From contig NC_066292.1 of the NCBI RefSeq assembly GCF_905404315.1, forward strand, positions 8,060,001 through 8,124,000: a stretch of DNA of 64,000 bases. Direction: 5' to 3'. Within the stretch, counting starts at the first letter, position 1. The number at the start of each line of letters is the position of its first letter. The DNA comes from Leptidea sinapis. Its lineage: Eukaryota > Arthropoda > Insecta > Lepidoptera > Pieridae. Below are positions 44,494 through 59,800 of this stretch, piece after piece. The notes beneath the pieces are model-generated. The model saw nothing but the letters and a program-made list of their open reading frames with translations, made no database searches and had not been told where the DNA came from. Made by a program: the position numbers and the translations under genes.

Positions 44494-44635
44494 GTTATTA
44501 CTTATTATATATACCTCCAAATGTATAGAACAGGTTACGTTGTTTGATACTCTACATTAAACATTAACGGACTAAACTCCGTTATATTGTGTTGAGGGAG
44601 GCCGCTATAAGACTCAAACACTCACACATTCAATT

Positions 44636-44804
44636 TTACACGAGCTTATAATCGATAGGATACAAATCCTCCCATACGCGAAACCTGTCTTCAAAGAGGT
44701 TGGTTTGTACGGAGGACTGGCGAGCGAGCCGCAGGTAGCTCCGTGTTTGAGGTGTCATGGCAGGCCAGCGCTGGACTCCGGCGTCCCTTACTGGGTTTGG
44801 ATCT
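44636..44804 (-). CDS. Carboxylesterase last exon
   Basis: 169 nt, acceptor catccccag, TAA at 44636-44638. Reads DPNPVRDAGVQRWPAMTPQT, then FEDRFRVWEDLYPIDYKLV, the usual C-terminal GDPNP...W..F..W..L pattern. Confidence 0.92.
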
Positions 44805-47800
44805 CTGGGGATGAAAGCATCGTTAGATATTTTTCAGTGAATAATAAATGAGAGATAGCATCCCTTATCGAAGTCAATGTTTCGGTCATATGTTGGAAAT
44901 AACTCACTGCAACTTGGAAAAATCCAAATGAGCATTTTGCGTATTACCGTTATTATAACGCTACCTAAAATATTTGACATAACGTCAGTCATCTCTTGAC
45001 TCTCCGGATTCAATATTTGCTTAAAGTTTTTTTTCTTGCTGTATCTACATAAACTTCGTATTGTCTTGAAAACATCGCTGTAATCAGTGTTACTCAGCGC
45101 TATATAGGTCCGATAAACTGGGTACAATAAGTATAAATATATATATATATATATATATGTACTAGTGGACCCTACAGACGTTGTCCTATAGTACACACGT
45201 CTTAAATTTGAAAAATCGGTCCAGCCGTTAGGAGGAGTTCACTAACATATGTACATGAGCAGGATAATCATATTAGGTATATGGACGGAATTAAGAATCT
45301 AAGCCAATCTCAAATTCACTAGAACACACAAAAATATCATCATAATCGGTCCAACTGTTTAGGAGGTAATTCAATTGAGAATCTAAACCATTCTCGAATC
45401 CACCTAAAGACACACAGAAAGTTTCATTAAAATCAGTCCAGACATTTAGGAGGAGTTCAGTTACAACAGACGCACAATAGAAATATATATATTAAAATAG
45501 TTGCGAACTTTGATCTGGTGAAAGTAACACGGGGGTATTATATTTATACAACGAAATCTAAATATTACACACCTAAAGCAGTATTTCTTTGTAACTAATA
45601 TTTTTGATTTTCCTCCTGGAACTAGAACCACCACGCTACTCTGGGGCATGCCACATACAACTGGCAGAAGCAGCTATCCCTCGAGTCAATTCCCGTTACT
45701 TGAGTTTAACCCTGAGCTTTGTCAATAGTTATTGCGAAGAAGACTTTAATAGGAAACTGCACTCTCTTGATTTCGAAGGGGTAATAAGATGTTCTTTTTA
45801 ATTAATATAAGGTACGAGACGAGTAGGACGTTCAGCTGATGGTAATTGATACGCCCACCCCATTACAATGCATTGCCACTCAGGATTTTTGAAAAACCCC
45901 AAAAAATCTGAGCGGCACTACAACTTCGCTCGTCACGTTCAGACATAAGATGTTAAGCCTCTTTTGCCCAGTAATTTCACTAGCTACGGTGCCCTTCAGA
46001 CCGAAGCACAGTAATTACACATTACTGCTTCACGGCAGAAATAGGCGCCGTTGTGGTATATATAATCTAGCCGGCATCCTGTGCAAAGGAGCCTCCCATT
46101 GGTGTATACAGACTGTTATCGATCTCCCAGTTGCGGGTATTTACGATCAGTGGTTTAGGCTGTGCGTTGATCCATCAGTCAGTTATTCAGGATAAAGAAT
46201 TTTTATATAGATGACTAAACTTTTTACATTTTTTAATTATGTATCATATGTTATAGTGTCTCTAATAAATGTAAAATAATGTAATGTAATGTAATAACTA
46301 ACTGCAGTTTATTTTTCCGGGATGAAAAGTATCTAAGATGTTGACCGGGGATGTAAGGTATCATGACGTAAATTTTCAATTAAATCAGTCCAACAGTTTC
46401 AGAGATTAGCCCGTACAAACAGACAGAGAAACAATAAGGTCCAAAAAAATGGGGACTTGTTCTATTTCTCTTCTTACATCCCCTGACTCAGTTTTGCGCA
46501 TTTTGTTTCTTTGTACAGAAATTTGATCTCTACAGATTTATTATAAGTAGGTACCTATAGATAATAATTTTGCCTTAGTTGCAAAACTTATTTAAATCTC
46601 CATAACTTTTTCCACAATTGATATATGCACCTTTTCTATTCTGTTATAGATGTTAAATACTAAACGACATAGATTTTATATGTGTTCATATTGGAGCACA
46701 GACTCGTACAATTTTTGGCCATCCCCTCACGCCGAGGATCATAGTTTACAGGCACAGCAAGACGTTTGGCCGCGTGGCGTCACGACCAATCGCTAACGGT
46801 ATCATCGTTGTACCGTTCAGATTATCTAACAGTAGTGGCTCTCTCCCGGATAGGTGGCGCCGTGGGCCGCGGGCGCAACAACACTCCGCGAGTTAGGAAT
46901 GTCTCACGTAGCAGTACCTGTTGGTGACGTCACACCGCAACCACACATCAGTGCCTTGACGGTGGCACGGCCGCGTACGACCGCCGCACACACAGCACTG
47001 CCACTGTAGTGGACATATAGACATATGTACCAGTGTGGAACCTAAGCCTGTTGATAAAATACTTACCTACAGGTGCGTCCACTCCATTGAAGCAATAGGG
47101 CTGTCGGGCTGTTTTTCTAACCGACTTTAAAAAAGGAGGAGGTTCTCAATTTACTGTATTTTTCGAACGAAGTTCCTTATGATGATAATGAACCGCTTAG
47201 TGGCCTCGTCGATGCGCATGTTTGTTTGTGTGAGGGTGTCAACTGTCATTTCGAACGTTTGTAGGTAGTTTAAGTACTTGTATATATTATGTCTACTATG
47301 GTACTCCTGCTACCAAGTAACAAGTATTGATAAAGTCATATTGTAATTACCCCGTGAGAGCGAAGTTATACATGATGCTGGTGAGCTTGTCTACCATGAC
47401 ACTGTCCGGGGAGGAGGACACGCCGATGTCGGGGAACGCGATGCTCAGCGAAAACAGGTATATCAGTTCGTCGTGGTGAGCTACTCCTGAGAAAAACATC
47501 ATCTACTACACTACACTTACAATAATAAGTTTGAGTCGTTGGACTAACAACTAACAAACAGCCACTAGTTTTTTTTTATTTGACAATGACATGCAAAGGT
47601 GCAAAAACGAAGCCTTTGCTTCTAGATGCCGCTGAATATGTGAATATCAAATATATGTTTTATTTTTGATTTCAAATTATTATTTTGAATTTATAAAAAC
47701 AATTTTTTTCAGGCAATCCCGAATGTACTAGAATCCCTGAGTTGTAGATAAGTTTATTTTATCATTATTCAAATAAATATCTAATATGTGATAATATCGG

Positions 47801-50800
47801 TCTTCAAGACATGAACAGCCTTTTATCATTCCGTTCTGCAATAATAACGTGTCCTTCCATAACCCTATCTGTAGAATCTGTCGTCAATACAATGCACTAC
47901 TACTCGAAATCAGTGAAGTCCCTGACATCCACAGTTCATCTGTTTGTAAATGGAAATCTAGTTTATATAAATTCCTTAATTAGTTTAAATTTTTAAAAAA
48001 GCATCTTAATATAACTACCATAATTATTCACTTCTATTTGTCCAAATATATATTCTCTCTATCTTTTTCTTTTATAATACTACATTACCTAAAGTTAGTT
48101 TTAAAATCGCTATTACTGTTGTATTTGCATAGTTATTAATTTATGCTAAACATGCTGAGTACACACCCTCGTGGAGTTGCAGCCTATCTTGTATTTAGCT
48201 GATAGTTTATTTTTTTTATTATGTATTTGTTGTAATTCTGTTGTGTGTACCTATTAAATAAATAAATAAATAAATATGAATGATATGAAACGCGTGTTAA
48301 ATTTGTGTTTTCAAATTATTATTTTGAATTTTGAATTTTAATTTTCTTCAGGCAATCCCTGAGTTGTAGATAAATGTATTTTATCATTATTAAAAATAAA
48401 TATCTTACCAACTGGTTTGTGAGAGACTGGGTCTCTGTAATGGCTGTTGTTGCCGATGTAGTCAAACTCATAGTAGAAGACTGGTTCGGCAGAATTCTGA
48501 CTCATAAGATTTGCTAACCTGTAATTACATGAGTATTAAGTGTATATATAAATAAGTAAAGTGTATAGTCATAATGGTGTCATCAGAATGGATTCCTTCG
48601 TCAATTAAATTTCTACCTTCTACCACCGCTTCGGAAACATATGGCTGAGAGAAAAGAAACAGTGCAGGAAATTCTCAGTATTTACCAGTAGGAGTCTCCT
48701 TTGGACAGGAAGCCGGCTAGATTATGGGTACCACAACGGCGCCTATTTCTGCCGTGAAGCAGTAATGTGTTAACATTACTGTGTTTCGGTCTGAAGGGCC
48801 CCCAGCTAGTGAAATTACTGGGGAAAATGAGACTAAGCTCAGAATTTTTCAATAATCCTGAGCGGCACTGCATTGTAATGGGCAGAGCGTATCAATTACC
48901 ATCAGCTGAACGTCCTGCTCGTCTCATCCCTTATTTTCTTAAAAAATGGTTGGAGTTATTGTAAAATGTAATTTCACTAGCTACGGCACCCTGAAGGGTG
49001 CCGTAGCTGGGCTAGTGGCTGGTACTGGGCTAACATCTTATGTCTCAAGGTGACCGTAGTGATTGTAGTGCCGCTTAGAATTTTTGTATTTTTTAAGAAT
49101 CCTGAGCGGCACTGTATTATTATGGGTGGGGCGTATCAATTTCCAGAAGCTAAATGTCCTGCTCGTCTCGTCCCTTATTTTCATAAAAAAAATGCGTTCT
49201 TTAAAAATGAACAAAAAAGCACTTTTTAAAAATAAACAATTTATGCAAAATGTTATTAATATTTAATTACTATTAGCCAACAATAAGTCAGAGAGGAATT
49301 CTTTTTCTCAATTCGTAGTCTTAACTAAGAGACATCACAATAAGAAAGAAAACTAAAACAAAAGATGTAGCCTTATCTCTTCTACGTTTAAAATGGAAAT
49401 GGGCTGAACATATACAAAGAATGAAACAGGAAAGATGATCCAATGTTGTAACTGGTACCCTGTGAATAGGAAACGAAATCGAGGCAGGCTTATAATAGAT
49501 GGAGCGATGACATAGTTTAAACAGCAGGAAAGATGTGGACAAGAATTGCAAGAGACAGGAACGAGTGGAAATCAACGGAGGAGGCTTTTTCCTCTAAAGT
49601 CCTTATATCGAAAATAATAGCTAACAATACTTACAAAATAGGTACTTTTATTTAAAATAGTGAAATACTAACACATACTCATAAATACAATTTATAAGTA
49701 AATACCTAAATGTATAGATGTAAGGAATTAATAAATAAATAACAATAAGTCATGTCTCTCAATCCTCACTATCTGATCTGTATCTGTTCTGCAACTGAGC
49801 TTTTTATGGAAACGGAGGACAAACGAGCGTTCGGGTCACCAAGTGATCACTGCCGCCCACGTTCTCTTGCAACACCAGAGGAATCACAGGAGGCCTTTGA
49901 TGTTGCTGCCTCGTTTGTCCTTGGGCATGCACGATTCTGTACCCTCCCCGGATGACGACGGGCGGCCCGAGCGAGAATGCTCGGAAAGGGTTTCTCCGGC
50001 TCTGGCAGAGCCGGATTTTACCCCAGGACGATCCTGGGGTAAAAACTCTTGGAGGAACGCTGCTATATACTGGTGGAGGGGGAGGGAGGATGCGTCCAGG
50101 CCTCGACACTAACCTATCCGATATTCTGTACGAGTGTGGTAATTAACCCGGAAGAGTCTGGCCCAATTGTGCTGAGGTCAGAAGCTTTAAGATTTACATC
50201 AGAGTCTTTTACATTCATAATATTACATACTACATATTTGGTCCCTTCACTTGACATCCTGTAGGCTATCAATCTACATTATATGGTTACCAAGTTTAAG
50301 TTAAGTTATATTGCACTGTGTGTGTGGTATATCTGTTTAATCAAGTATTAACATTATGTGAACCTATCGCTTTAAGAATAGCTTCCATGTCTTCTACACT
50401 AGTGAGTGTGTGTAACCATCTCTGTATTTTAAATATGACCTGATGGACCGAGTAATTTTTAATAGAACATTTTAAGCTTACCTTGTTTCTACTTGCAAAT
50501 GTTGTATTTATTGTTGGCATTAGAATCTTGTACGAACCGCTATCTAGTAGGTTTTTATAACTAAGCAAATTCAAGACCTTTTTGCATACTTGTCATAGCA
50601 TGCAGGATGAATATTCATCAGACAGAAAGAAGTTCCAAGTCTTTATATAGTTGATGTGCTCAAAGAGTTTTTTTAAAAATCACTTTGAGCACAGCTCTCT
50701 GTGCTCTTTCTAAGAGTAGCCGCCCCCCTTCTACGGTGATACTGTAAGATATCACAAATTAAGAGATTTATTTATTTATTTATTTATACAAGGTCCACCA

Positions 50801-53800
50801 ACACAGAATACACAAGACAATTCATAAGATTGTAACATAAATTTAAAAAATCGTGTTCCTGCAATTACAGGTGAACACATCATGCACATTAACATACAAA
50901 CAATTTAGTTGTTAATTATATAAAAGTAAATTGAAGTCCTATAACGCTAACATGTTAAAACAATATAAAAAGATAAATTAATTCTACAAATCATTACAAG
51001 CTAAAATACAGTCACTTCAATATAATCACTAAAATACTATAGTATAGGTACAATATATCTTGTCTATGCATTTTTTATTATAAATTAGGTCATTACATTT
51101 TACTAATCAGAGTGTCAGGTTTCTCTTAAATTGTGCTACTGTATCTCCAAAAACATCTATAGATCGCTTGTTTGAAATTATAGTATTGTATTGACGCAAC
51201 AGCCTATTCAGTGGGGAGTTAAATCCGAGATTAGAGTTTGCTCGATCAGGTATAAACGGTTTATATTTTGCCAGTTGAGGTGCTCTAGTTGGCATGTGAA
51301 TATTTATCTTGCTCAATAGCTGCGGGCAATCCAACATCCCATTAATGATTTTATATAAAAATATCTGTTCATGGATTTGCCTACGATCCTCCAAGGATAT
51401 CATTTTATAATTTGCTAGCCTGCTACTACAGCTGTCGAGATGTCTCGTTTTTAGGCGAAAGCAAATAATTTTTAGAAATTTTTTTGGATACTCTCAACGC
51501 GTTTTATATATTTGTTATAATAAGGGTTCCAAACAACAGAACAATACTCAAGACAACTTCTCACCAGCGCATTATATAGTACAATCATTGTTTCAGAATT
51601 TTTAAATTCCTTGGTATTCCGCAGAACAAACCCGAGCATTTTAAAAGCCTTGGAAGTAATGTTATTAATGTGTTGGTCAAATCTTAGGTTGCTATCCAAA
51701 ATCACTCCAAGATCCCGAATCTGCTCAACTTGCTTAAGAGGTGTATCATTTATTTTGTATACTATATCTTTACAGCTATTTAGCCTTTTTCTGGAAAATC
51801 TCACATGAAAACATTTCTCAGCATTTAATACCATAAGGTTACATTTACACCAGTAAGCTAATCCATTTAAATCCTCCTGAAGCTTTTCAGAGTCGCTTAT
51901 AGAATTCACACATCTGGCAATTTTTAAATCGTCCGCAAATAAATAACATTCTGAATGATGGATATTTGTACATAGGTCATTAATAAACAAATTAAATAAA
52001 ATAGGACCGAGATGGGAGCCTTGTGGTACACCAGTTGTCATTGAATATGTGAATGATTTGAATCCATTTACTGCCACTATACCAGATCTATTTGCAAGGT
52101 ATGAACTGAACCATCTAAGAAGGCTATTTCCGATTCCCGACGCAGCAAGTTTTTCGGTTAAGATTGAATGGTTAACTCGATCGAACGCCTTGCTGAGATC
52201 AGTGTATATGACGTCCACAGAAGATCTAGAGTCTACGGTTTTAGAAATGCTTTCAACAAAAGATACCAAATTAGTAGCGGTAGACTTATTCGCTAAGAAA
52301 CCGTGCTGATGAGTAGTTATAATATGTCTTAAATGCCATGTGAGTACTTTGCAAACAAATTTTTCAAATACCTTGCCTAATATCGGTAATATTGAGATTG
52401 GCCTATAGTTACTTACCATTTCCCTGCCACCTGATTTGTAGATTGGTACTACGCGGGCTTGCTTCCATCGTAACGGGAAGACACCGCAAGTTAAGGATTT
52501 ATTATAGATCTTTTCCAGTGGATATGATAAGGGTTCTGCACACTTGACAATGAATAATGCTGGTATGTTATCACAGCCTGCTCCTTTGTATATATTTAAT
52601 CCCTTTAAAAGTTTAGTGATATCTTCACGGGAAATTTCACATGATAATAAAGTATTACAATTAACTGCATTGTCCCGCCTAGGATAACTATGAGTAGCAA
52701 CATGCTTATATATTGAGGAGAAGTTGGAAGCAAACAAATCACAGACTGCTTTACCATTAGAAGCTGATTTATCATTCAAAAACATTTCGCTGGGATACGC
52801 ATTTTTATTTTTATTTCTAGTTTTGACGTGTGACCAAAAGATTTTTGGATTGTACTTCAAAGATTCCTCAAGCCTTACTATGTATGATTTGTAACAGATA
52901 TTCTGAAGCTTAGAGCAACGATTTTTTAATAAATTAAATGTGATTTTATCGAGTGGATTTTTGTATTTTTTAACTTTAAGATGCCAGCTATACTTCTCTT
53001 TTAATAGCCGTATTAAGTCCTTAGAAAACCAAGGCGGATACTTTTTATAACATGATCTTGACATTGGGACATATTGACGTATCAGATTGTCTACTATACC
53101 ATAGAAAATATCTAGCATTTCATCCACTGATAAATTACCACTAAATTTGTTATTCCAATCTATCATATTAAGTTCATTAATAATTCTTATATAATCTGCT
53201 TTAAAAAAATTCGGTCTAGTATGTACTGTAGATACCAAAATAAATAGATTTTTCAACACACTTTCTAGTAAAGTGCCTTATTAGATCGTTCTTAGGGCCA
53301 TTAACCGAACACAGACGTGCATCATATATAAGACACTAGTGTATAATAGAATTATCCCTTCAAAGTTAAGTGAGTACCTAACTCCAAATTATTATTACCT
53401 TATCATTTTTAATTTGTATAGCATTGTAATCATTTTGAAATATATATTTTTAGGCATGTGGGACGTTAAATTAAAAAATATTGAAGCTATTTAATAAAAC
53501 AATAAATACAGACAGCTGCTGAAAATGTTTTCAATGCGAACTATAAATAATTGACCCAAAACAAATATATATATTACCTATGAGCACCAAACCCAATAAC
53601 AGAGTCTCCATACAACATCCCTAAAGCGCGAGCCGTCTCAGAGTTATTGAGTAACGGCTTGTCATTGAAGTAAACCTTCTTTAGTTTGTTCGCCGCGTGT
53701 TCAGAAGGTTCCGGAAGCAAAAAGGGTATGGGCGCAGCTTCCACCCAGTTAGAAGTAAGCCGGTTGAAGTAGGTGCTGTTGTTGAGGACCACTGTAATAA

Positions 53801-56800
53801 GCAATTTTTATTTATATTATAAATATTTATCATTCAAACAAAACAAATCTTATAACTATATTTACAATACTACGACTACATAAAATTAAAACTATCATTA
53901 CGTGGAAGCGTACCAAGAATACTGGCAGCATTACCGCGTTGGATAGCAAGGCTGATCCGTTGACCGAAATAGCTGCCAGCGCTTGGGTTTCCAGTAGCCT
54001 TATCGAGGCGCGAAGATAGTATTTAATTATAAATTATAAATTAATAGTTTATTGAAGATAATGAAACATTTTTTCTTCCAGATTGCATGACTCCTTCTTC
54101 ACCTTACGTCAAAAGTCACTTCAGTGTGCCTATGTCACCCATCATGTTCACGAAGCATCCTAACACAAACAATGCATTCTAGCTCTAAAGGTTGATGCAT
54201 CCAAAAATCGATAATTTATATTTATACAGTTAACATTTATAATTCAATAACCTATTAAATAATATTTAATTATTACAATATACAAATGACTTAATAATTA
54301 ATTACGCTATTTATATAAATAATAATAAAATAAAACTTAAATAATCTAACAAAATTAATTAATTACAAATAGAAAATATAATTAAGATCGCTATCGGCAG
54401 GTAAGGTGCCCATGAAGCTGGCAACGTTACCTCTATGTATAGCCAAACTTATCCTTTGACAAAGGTACGTATCAGATCTTGGGTCACCTGTTAAATCGGT
54501 TAGACGCCTGGATAGCTCTTTTACGAGTTTTTGTGCCGATGAACCCCAAGGACCCATCGTCTCCACCCCAAAGGGAACAAATATGTATCCATCACCAAGT
54601 GATGCATATTTCCTCCGCTTTAGGTTTTCGGCAGATTCCGCCGCTGCACCTCCCGCTCTAGATGAATGTTCAATATGAGAGGGGGCTAGCGTGTCCACAC
54701 AAGTCGCATCCCACACCAGTGGCTTTCCACGACTCCAAAGAATCAACGTCATGCCATCAGGCCTCTTACCATCATCACGTGAAATTCCATTCGGCTCTAG
54801 GATAGCCGGCACGTTGACGGAAGTAAAGGCCCGGCGCAAGACGTCGTTTAAGGCGGCACGGCGTGAGAGACGTTATGCATTTTATACGGTTAATTATTTA
54901 TTACTTTTTATGAAATACTATATATAAAATTTAAACACGACTCATATATTGGATGCAGTACCTTACAATTTAATTTGTTTTGTATATTACAGCAATTGTA
55001 AAATACTCTAATTGATTGAAAAGAGTGGCCGTTGAGTTTCTCGTATGTTCTTCTCACGAGCTCAACTTCTTACAAATAAGTAAATGGTAAATTCAGTACA
55101 ATATTTGTAGTGAAGATTTAAAAGCGCTTAGTTTAAGCTTAATTAAATAAAGTTACTTTGATTTTGACTTTATGTGTTGGCTCTTCTACATTCAGCAGTC
55201 TTTTATTCCAAACAGGAAACACATAGGCGCCGGTGATAACTTACCGGTATGTTTTTCGTAACCTCTTACTGCTTTTTATAGAATAAGGGATATACAAGTG
55301 ATTTAAGTTTTCTTTAGTGTTAATTCCTGAAACTCAACTGAACTCAGTCTCATGCCAGATTTTGGCGAGACAACACGTCCTGAGGATGCCTCGTGTAGAG
55401 GCGAAACACGTGTCAAATTGTTTTAAAGACAAATATTGGCGGAATTAACACTAAAGAATACTTAAATCATTTGTATAATTATGGATTTCCGCAAAGTAAC
55501 GCCTAATTCAATAAATTTTCTAGAATAAGGGAATAAAGCTGATTGTCCGTTCTGAAGGCCGTTCATATTCTCCGGCATCACCGGAATATAATATTATCTC
55601 TCTGGGATCGGTCCCTCATGATTGAGGATCATGGTCAGCATTAGGGTTGCGTCTGGAACGGATGATCTACATTCACCGGCTTCTGTCCAGCGCGTCTCTA
55701 AGAACCGTGAAGAATTTGAGTCGAGTCTTTAATTTGGTCGATCCATCTTGTTGAAGAACAAGCCTTCGGTATTTCCACAATTACTTTCTCGAAACTTTCG
55801 TCGCACCTGCGCATTATGTGGATAAGGTGGACAAGTGTGTTTTTATTCGGAGCTGGTTCAGGATCATCCAAGGTATTCTTAACATTGGCCTCCAATACCA
55901 CATCTCGAGTGCATCAAACGTTGGCCTTTCTCGGGCCAGGATTGACCACGTTTCTACTCCATACAGGAAAATAGGGCAAACTAGTGGACGTATCAGTGTA
56001 TTCTTATTTTTGATACCAATTTGTCTTTTCTTCCAGATGTTGTTTAGTCGGGACATATATAAAAGGCGATATACTTTTAGCATCTTATGGGATCCTGATT
56101 CTCCTGTTGATTTCGCGGACACAGCTGCCACATAGTCCACTCTGAGTATCTCTTGGGAACTGCACTATGTGCGACAAAAATAACGCACATTGGTCTAAAA
56201 TCTAAACGAAGTCTGAGAAAGATACATAAGTTCTTATTACATATGCCACATATGCTTACAATAGATTTCACTTTCTAGCCTGTAGTAATGCTCAAAGTTT
56301 GCTGCAGGTTTGCGACCAAACAGCTCTTTGGAAAAGTTCTTATAATAGATGATGTAGATAGCAAAATAATGCCTCTAGGCTACGATTACGAAGTGACGTG
56401 TCTTGTGAGACATGTCACTTAGTACTGTGATACGTATCGAACATTTGTGTTGCACGGCGCAAATTATTATTTACAGTAATTCGGAATATCGACAGTACGT
56501 AATTTGTGTTAAAATAAATGCACGTCGATCGACCCTACTGGTCAGGTATAGTACATATAAAAATTAATGAGTTATATAAATATATGGAACTTACAAAATG
56601 CTTCCCAAAAGAACTCATCCCTGGTCTGGCTTACGATGTAGGGCACCGAGTACAACTTCCCCATTTTGATGACGTCTAGGGGATGCTGCTCCAGAAACCT
56701 CTCCTGCCCGAAGTCTTGCTCCACGACCGGTAGCCAGATTAGGATGGGATCAATAGAGTAATCCTGGAATAATATTAACATATTTAATTTATATTGTTCC

Positions 56801-59800
56801 CCCGAAAAACCTTGCATGGTTTTTGGTGCGGACTTTTGGTTGTGCATCACATTGGTGGATACTTACACGGAAACCGTTAAGTGAGTCACCAAACTTTTGC
56901 CAGGGTACAGTTCGCAGGCAGTGCAAAAGTTGTGCAGGAGGGTCAGTCGGACAGTCGAGCAGCCGTGCCTGCTTCTCGGCAAGGTGACGCTGATGCTGCG
57001 GGATCTTCACCTGGCAGTACGGAGACCCACTCATAGACACTGCACGGTGGAACAATCCTGGATAAATGTATCACTCTTAAAATATCTGAAATATAATGCC
57101 TTGAAGATACGTCAATGATATAGATTGGTAAATCACATGAAGTTTTAATTATAGACTAGAAGATTATTCATGGGATATATGCCCGGTAATATTGCTGTGA
57201 TTTATGGCGGTAGAGGTTTATCTATATTAAAATGAGTGCCGACTCTACCAGAGAAAGAATACCTTCCCGTGCGTCCTCGGTCGGGGGACCCGTATTCTGG
57301 AGAAGGCAAAGCTACATCTACCTGCAATGTTTCCGTGGTCTTGCTGATGCGGTAAGAGGTTGCTAATTTTTTTAATAAGGTACACATTTTGCCACCTCTG
57401 GACATGGGCGACACCATATGCAGCGCCACGCTGATGGCCCCGGCGCTGTAGCCCGCGATGGTAACCAGCTCGGGGTCTCCTCCGAACGATGCTATGTTCC
57501 TCCGCACCCAGCGCAGCGCAGCCACCTGGTCCTTGAACCCGTTGTTCCCGGGGGCCAACTCGTTGCCCATACTCAGGAATCCTGTAAGAAGCAATTATCT
57601 GAAATAATTTAAAACTGCACGACCTACTTGTATGATAAATACACTACATTTATTGATTACTATCTACTTATATGGATAGATATATAAGAAACTGAATATA
57701 AAAGGATTTCACATCTCAAGAAAGCTAACGGCTGCTAAACAGTGCATTAGTTAGTAATTTTATAAAAATAATAAAAACCAGTGTTGGTTTATGGCATTAT
57801 GTTAGACAGTGAGCACTGACTTATAATACTTGACACTATCACAAAAGTAGCACTTAACACCAGGTGACACATACGCTCGTTAGTCCTTTTTTTTATGGAA
57901 TAGGATGACAAACGAGCGTACGGGTCACCTGTTGTTAAGTGATCACCGCCGCCCAAAATCTCTTGCAACACCAGAGGAATCACAGGAGCCTTGCCGGCCT
58001 TTAAGGAAGGTGTACGCGCTTTTTTTGAAGGTACTCATGTCGTATCGTCCCGGAAACACCGCACAAGGAAGTTCATTCCAAGCTCCTTGTAAACCGCACT
58101 GTGGAGGACCGCACCACATCCAGATGGTGGGGATGATATCCTAACTTGTGGCGTGTCGTGCGAAGGTGGAATTCGGCGGCAGGAATCAGGTTAAACAGCT
58201 CTTCGGAACACTCCCCGTGATAAATGCGGTAGAAGACACACAATGAAGCGACGTCTCTACGCAACGCCAAGTGATCCAGCCGTTCACAGAGCACTGGGTC
58301 CCCGACAATTCGAGTTGCTCTGTGTTGCACGCGGTCAAATGGATCGAGGTGATTGATAGTCCTCCTTTTCCATCGAAAAATGTATGCCATCTAGTTCTAA
58401 CAGGTAAAATTGACATTCCTACTCTAAATGATTATCTTCAGATCGGTCTTTTGATGATTAAGTCTTGCTTGTTTTAGCGTCTGTACCTTTAAAGTACCCT
58501 TTACACGTTATCCTTAATGAAGTGACTCATGGGAAAGAAGAAACAAAGAACATGTGACGTGATCACAGCCAAGTACAGTCCGTCATATAGATAGGCCTCA
58601 TTACCCAGAGAGCCCAGCCTGTAGTTGATGGTGACAAGTACGAGGTCGTGGTCGAGCAGGTAGTGTGGCCCCGCGAACTCACTCCTGCCGGTCACCGAGT
58701 AGAACCCCCCGGGGTGGACGTACACGACAACAGGCCGACCCTTGCTCCTGAAATAATAATAATATTTTAAACTTGGTGCGGTGGCTAGACACAGGCTTAC
58801 GCCATTATATAGCAAACAATTGTCATTGATCATGGTGGCCAAAAGACGTCCACTCTCGGACATAGATGTGCCCAAAAATGAATGCGGCCAGAACTTGGTC
58901 ATCAATCCAACTTGAGAGATGCTTGCCAAAACTGCCCTTGTACAGCAACCATCCGACCCCATTTCTCACAAATTCCGCTATTTTATTTATTTCATTTTAT
59001 AATCTTCTACAAGTAGGAGTAGGAGTTTGTTAGGTGCTGCATAATCCTCCTATAGACATCGTGAGAGCAAGCATTTCGATCGACCCCGGTTAAAACAGTG
59101 GCTCTGAGCTGCTCTCCTTAGCTGCAGGGGTTTTTACAGTACACCATGGACTCCTGGATATTGACGACGAGCACCAAGGCTCATGCCTTCTTAGATGTCT
59201 TTGATTTTTTTATGAATTGAATGGGAAAGTAAAGCTAAGGATATGCCCTGCCCATTACAATGTAGTGCCGCTCAGGATTCATGAAAACCCAAAATTCTGA
59301 GCGGCACCACAATTGCGTTCGCCACCTTGAGACATAAGATGTTAAGTCTCATTTTAAACACAATAAAGTTTACACATTAACGCCTCATGGCAGAAATAGA
59401 TACCGTTGTGGTACTAATAATCTAGTCGGCATCCTGTGCAAAGGAAAAATGCCCTCTTTATTTCTCGCGATATTTTTTTTATTCCTTATTTGGCGAATTC
59501 TGTTTTTACAGCGCGCCCTGATTTTTTATGGTCTTCCACAGATTATGTTATGCTATATCTATCGATAGAATAATATATGAAGGGATTAAGAAAAAAGGAA
59601 AGAAAAGTAAATTATTCACTTAGGTCAATATCAGATTGCTTTAACAATGTATGTTTTTCTATAATTCTATTATTGACATTAATGTACAGCTTCACTAGTT
59701 ACATAAATTTACCAAAAATGCAGAGTACCCGATGATAGGATTGATCAGGTACCACAAGCCGCGCTCGTTCACAAGTATGACGCATAGACCAGCCATTGCT

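Noticed and set aside
54479..54927. Plus-strand ORFs in this interval
   Set aside because: Antisense shadows of the transposon-associated ORF at 54363-54839.
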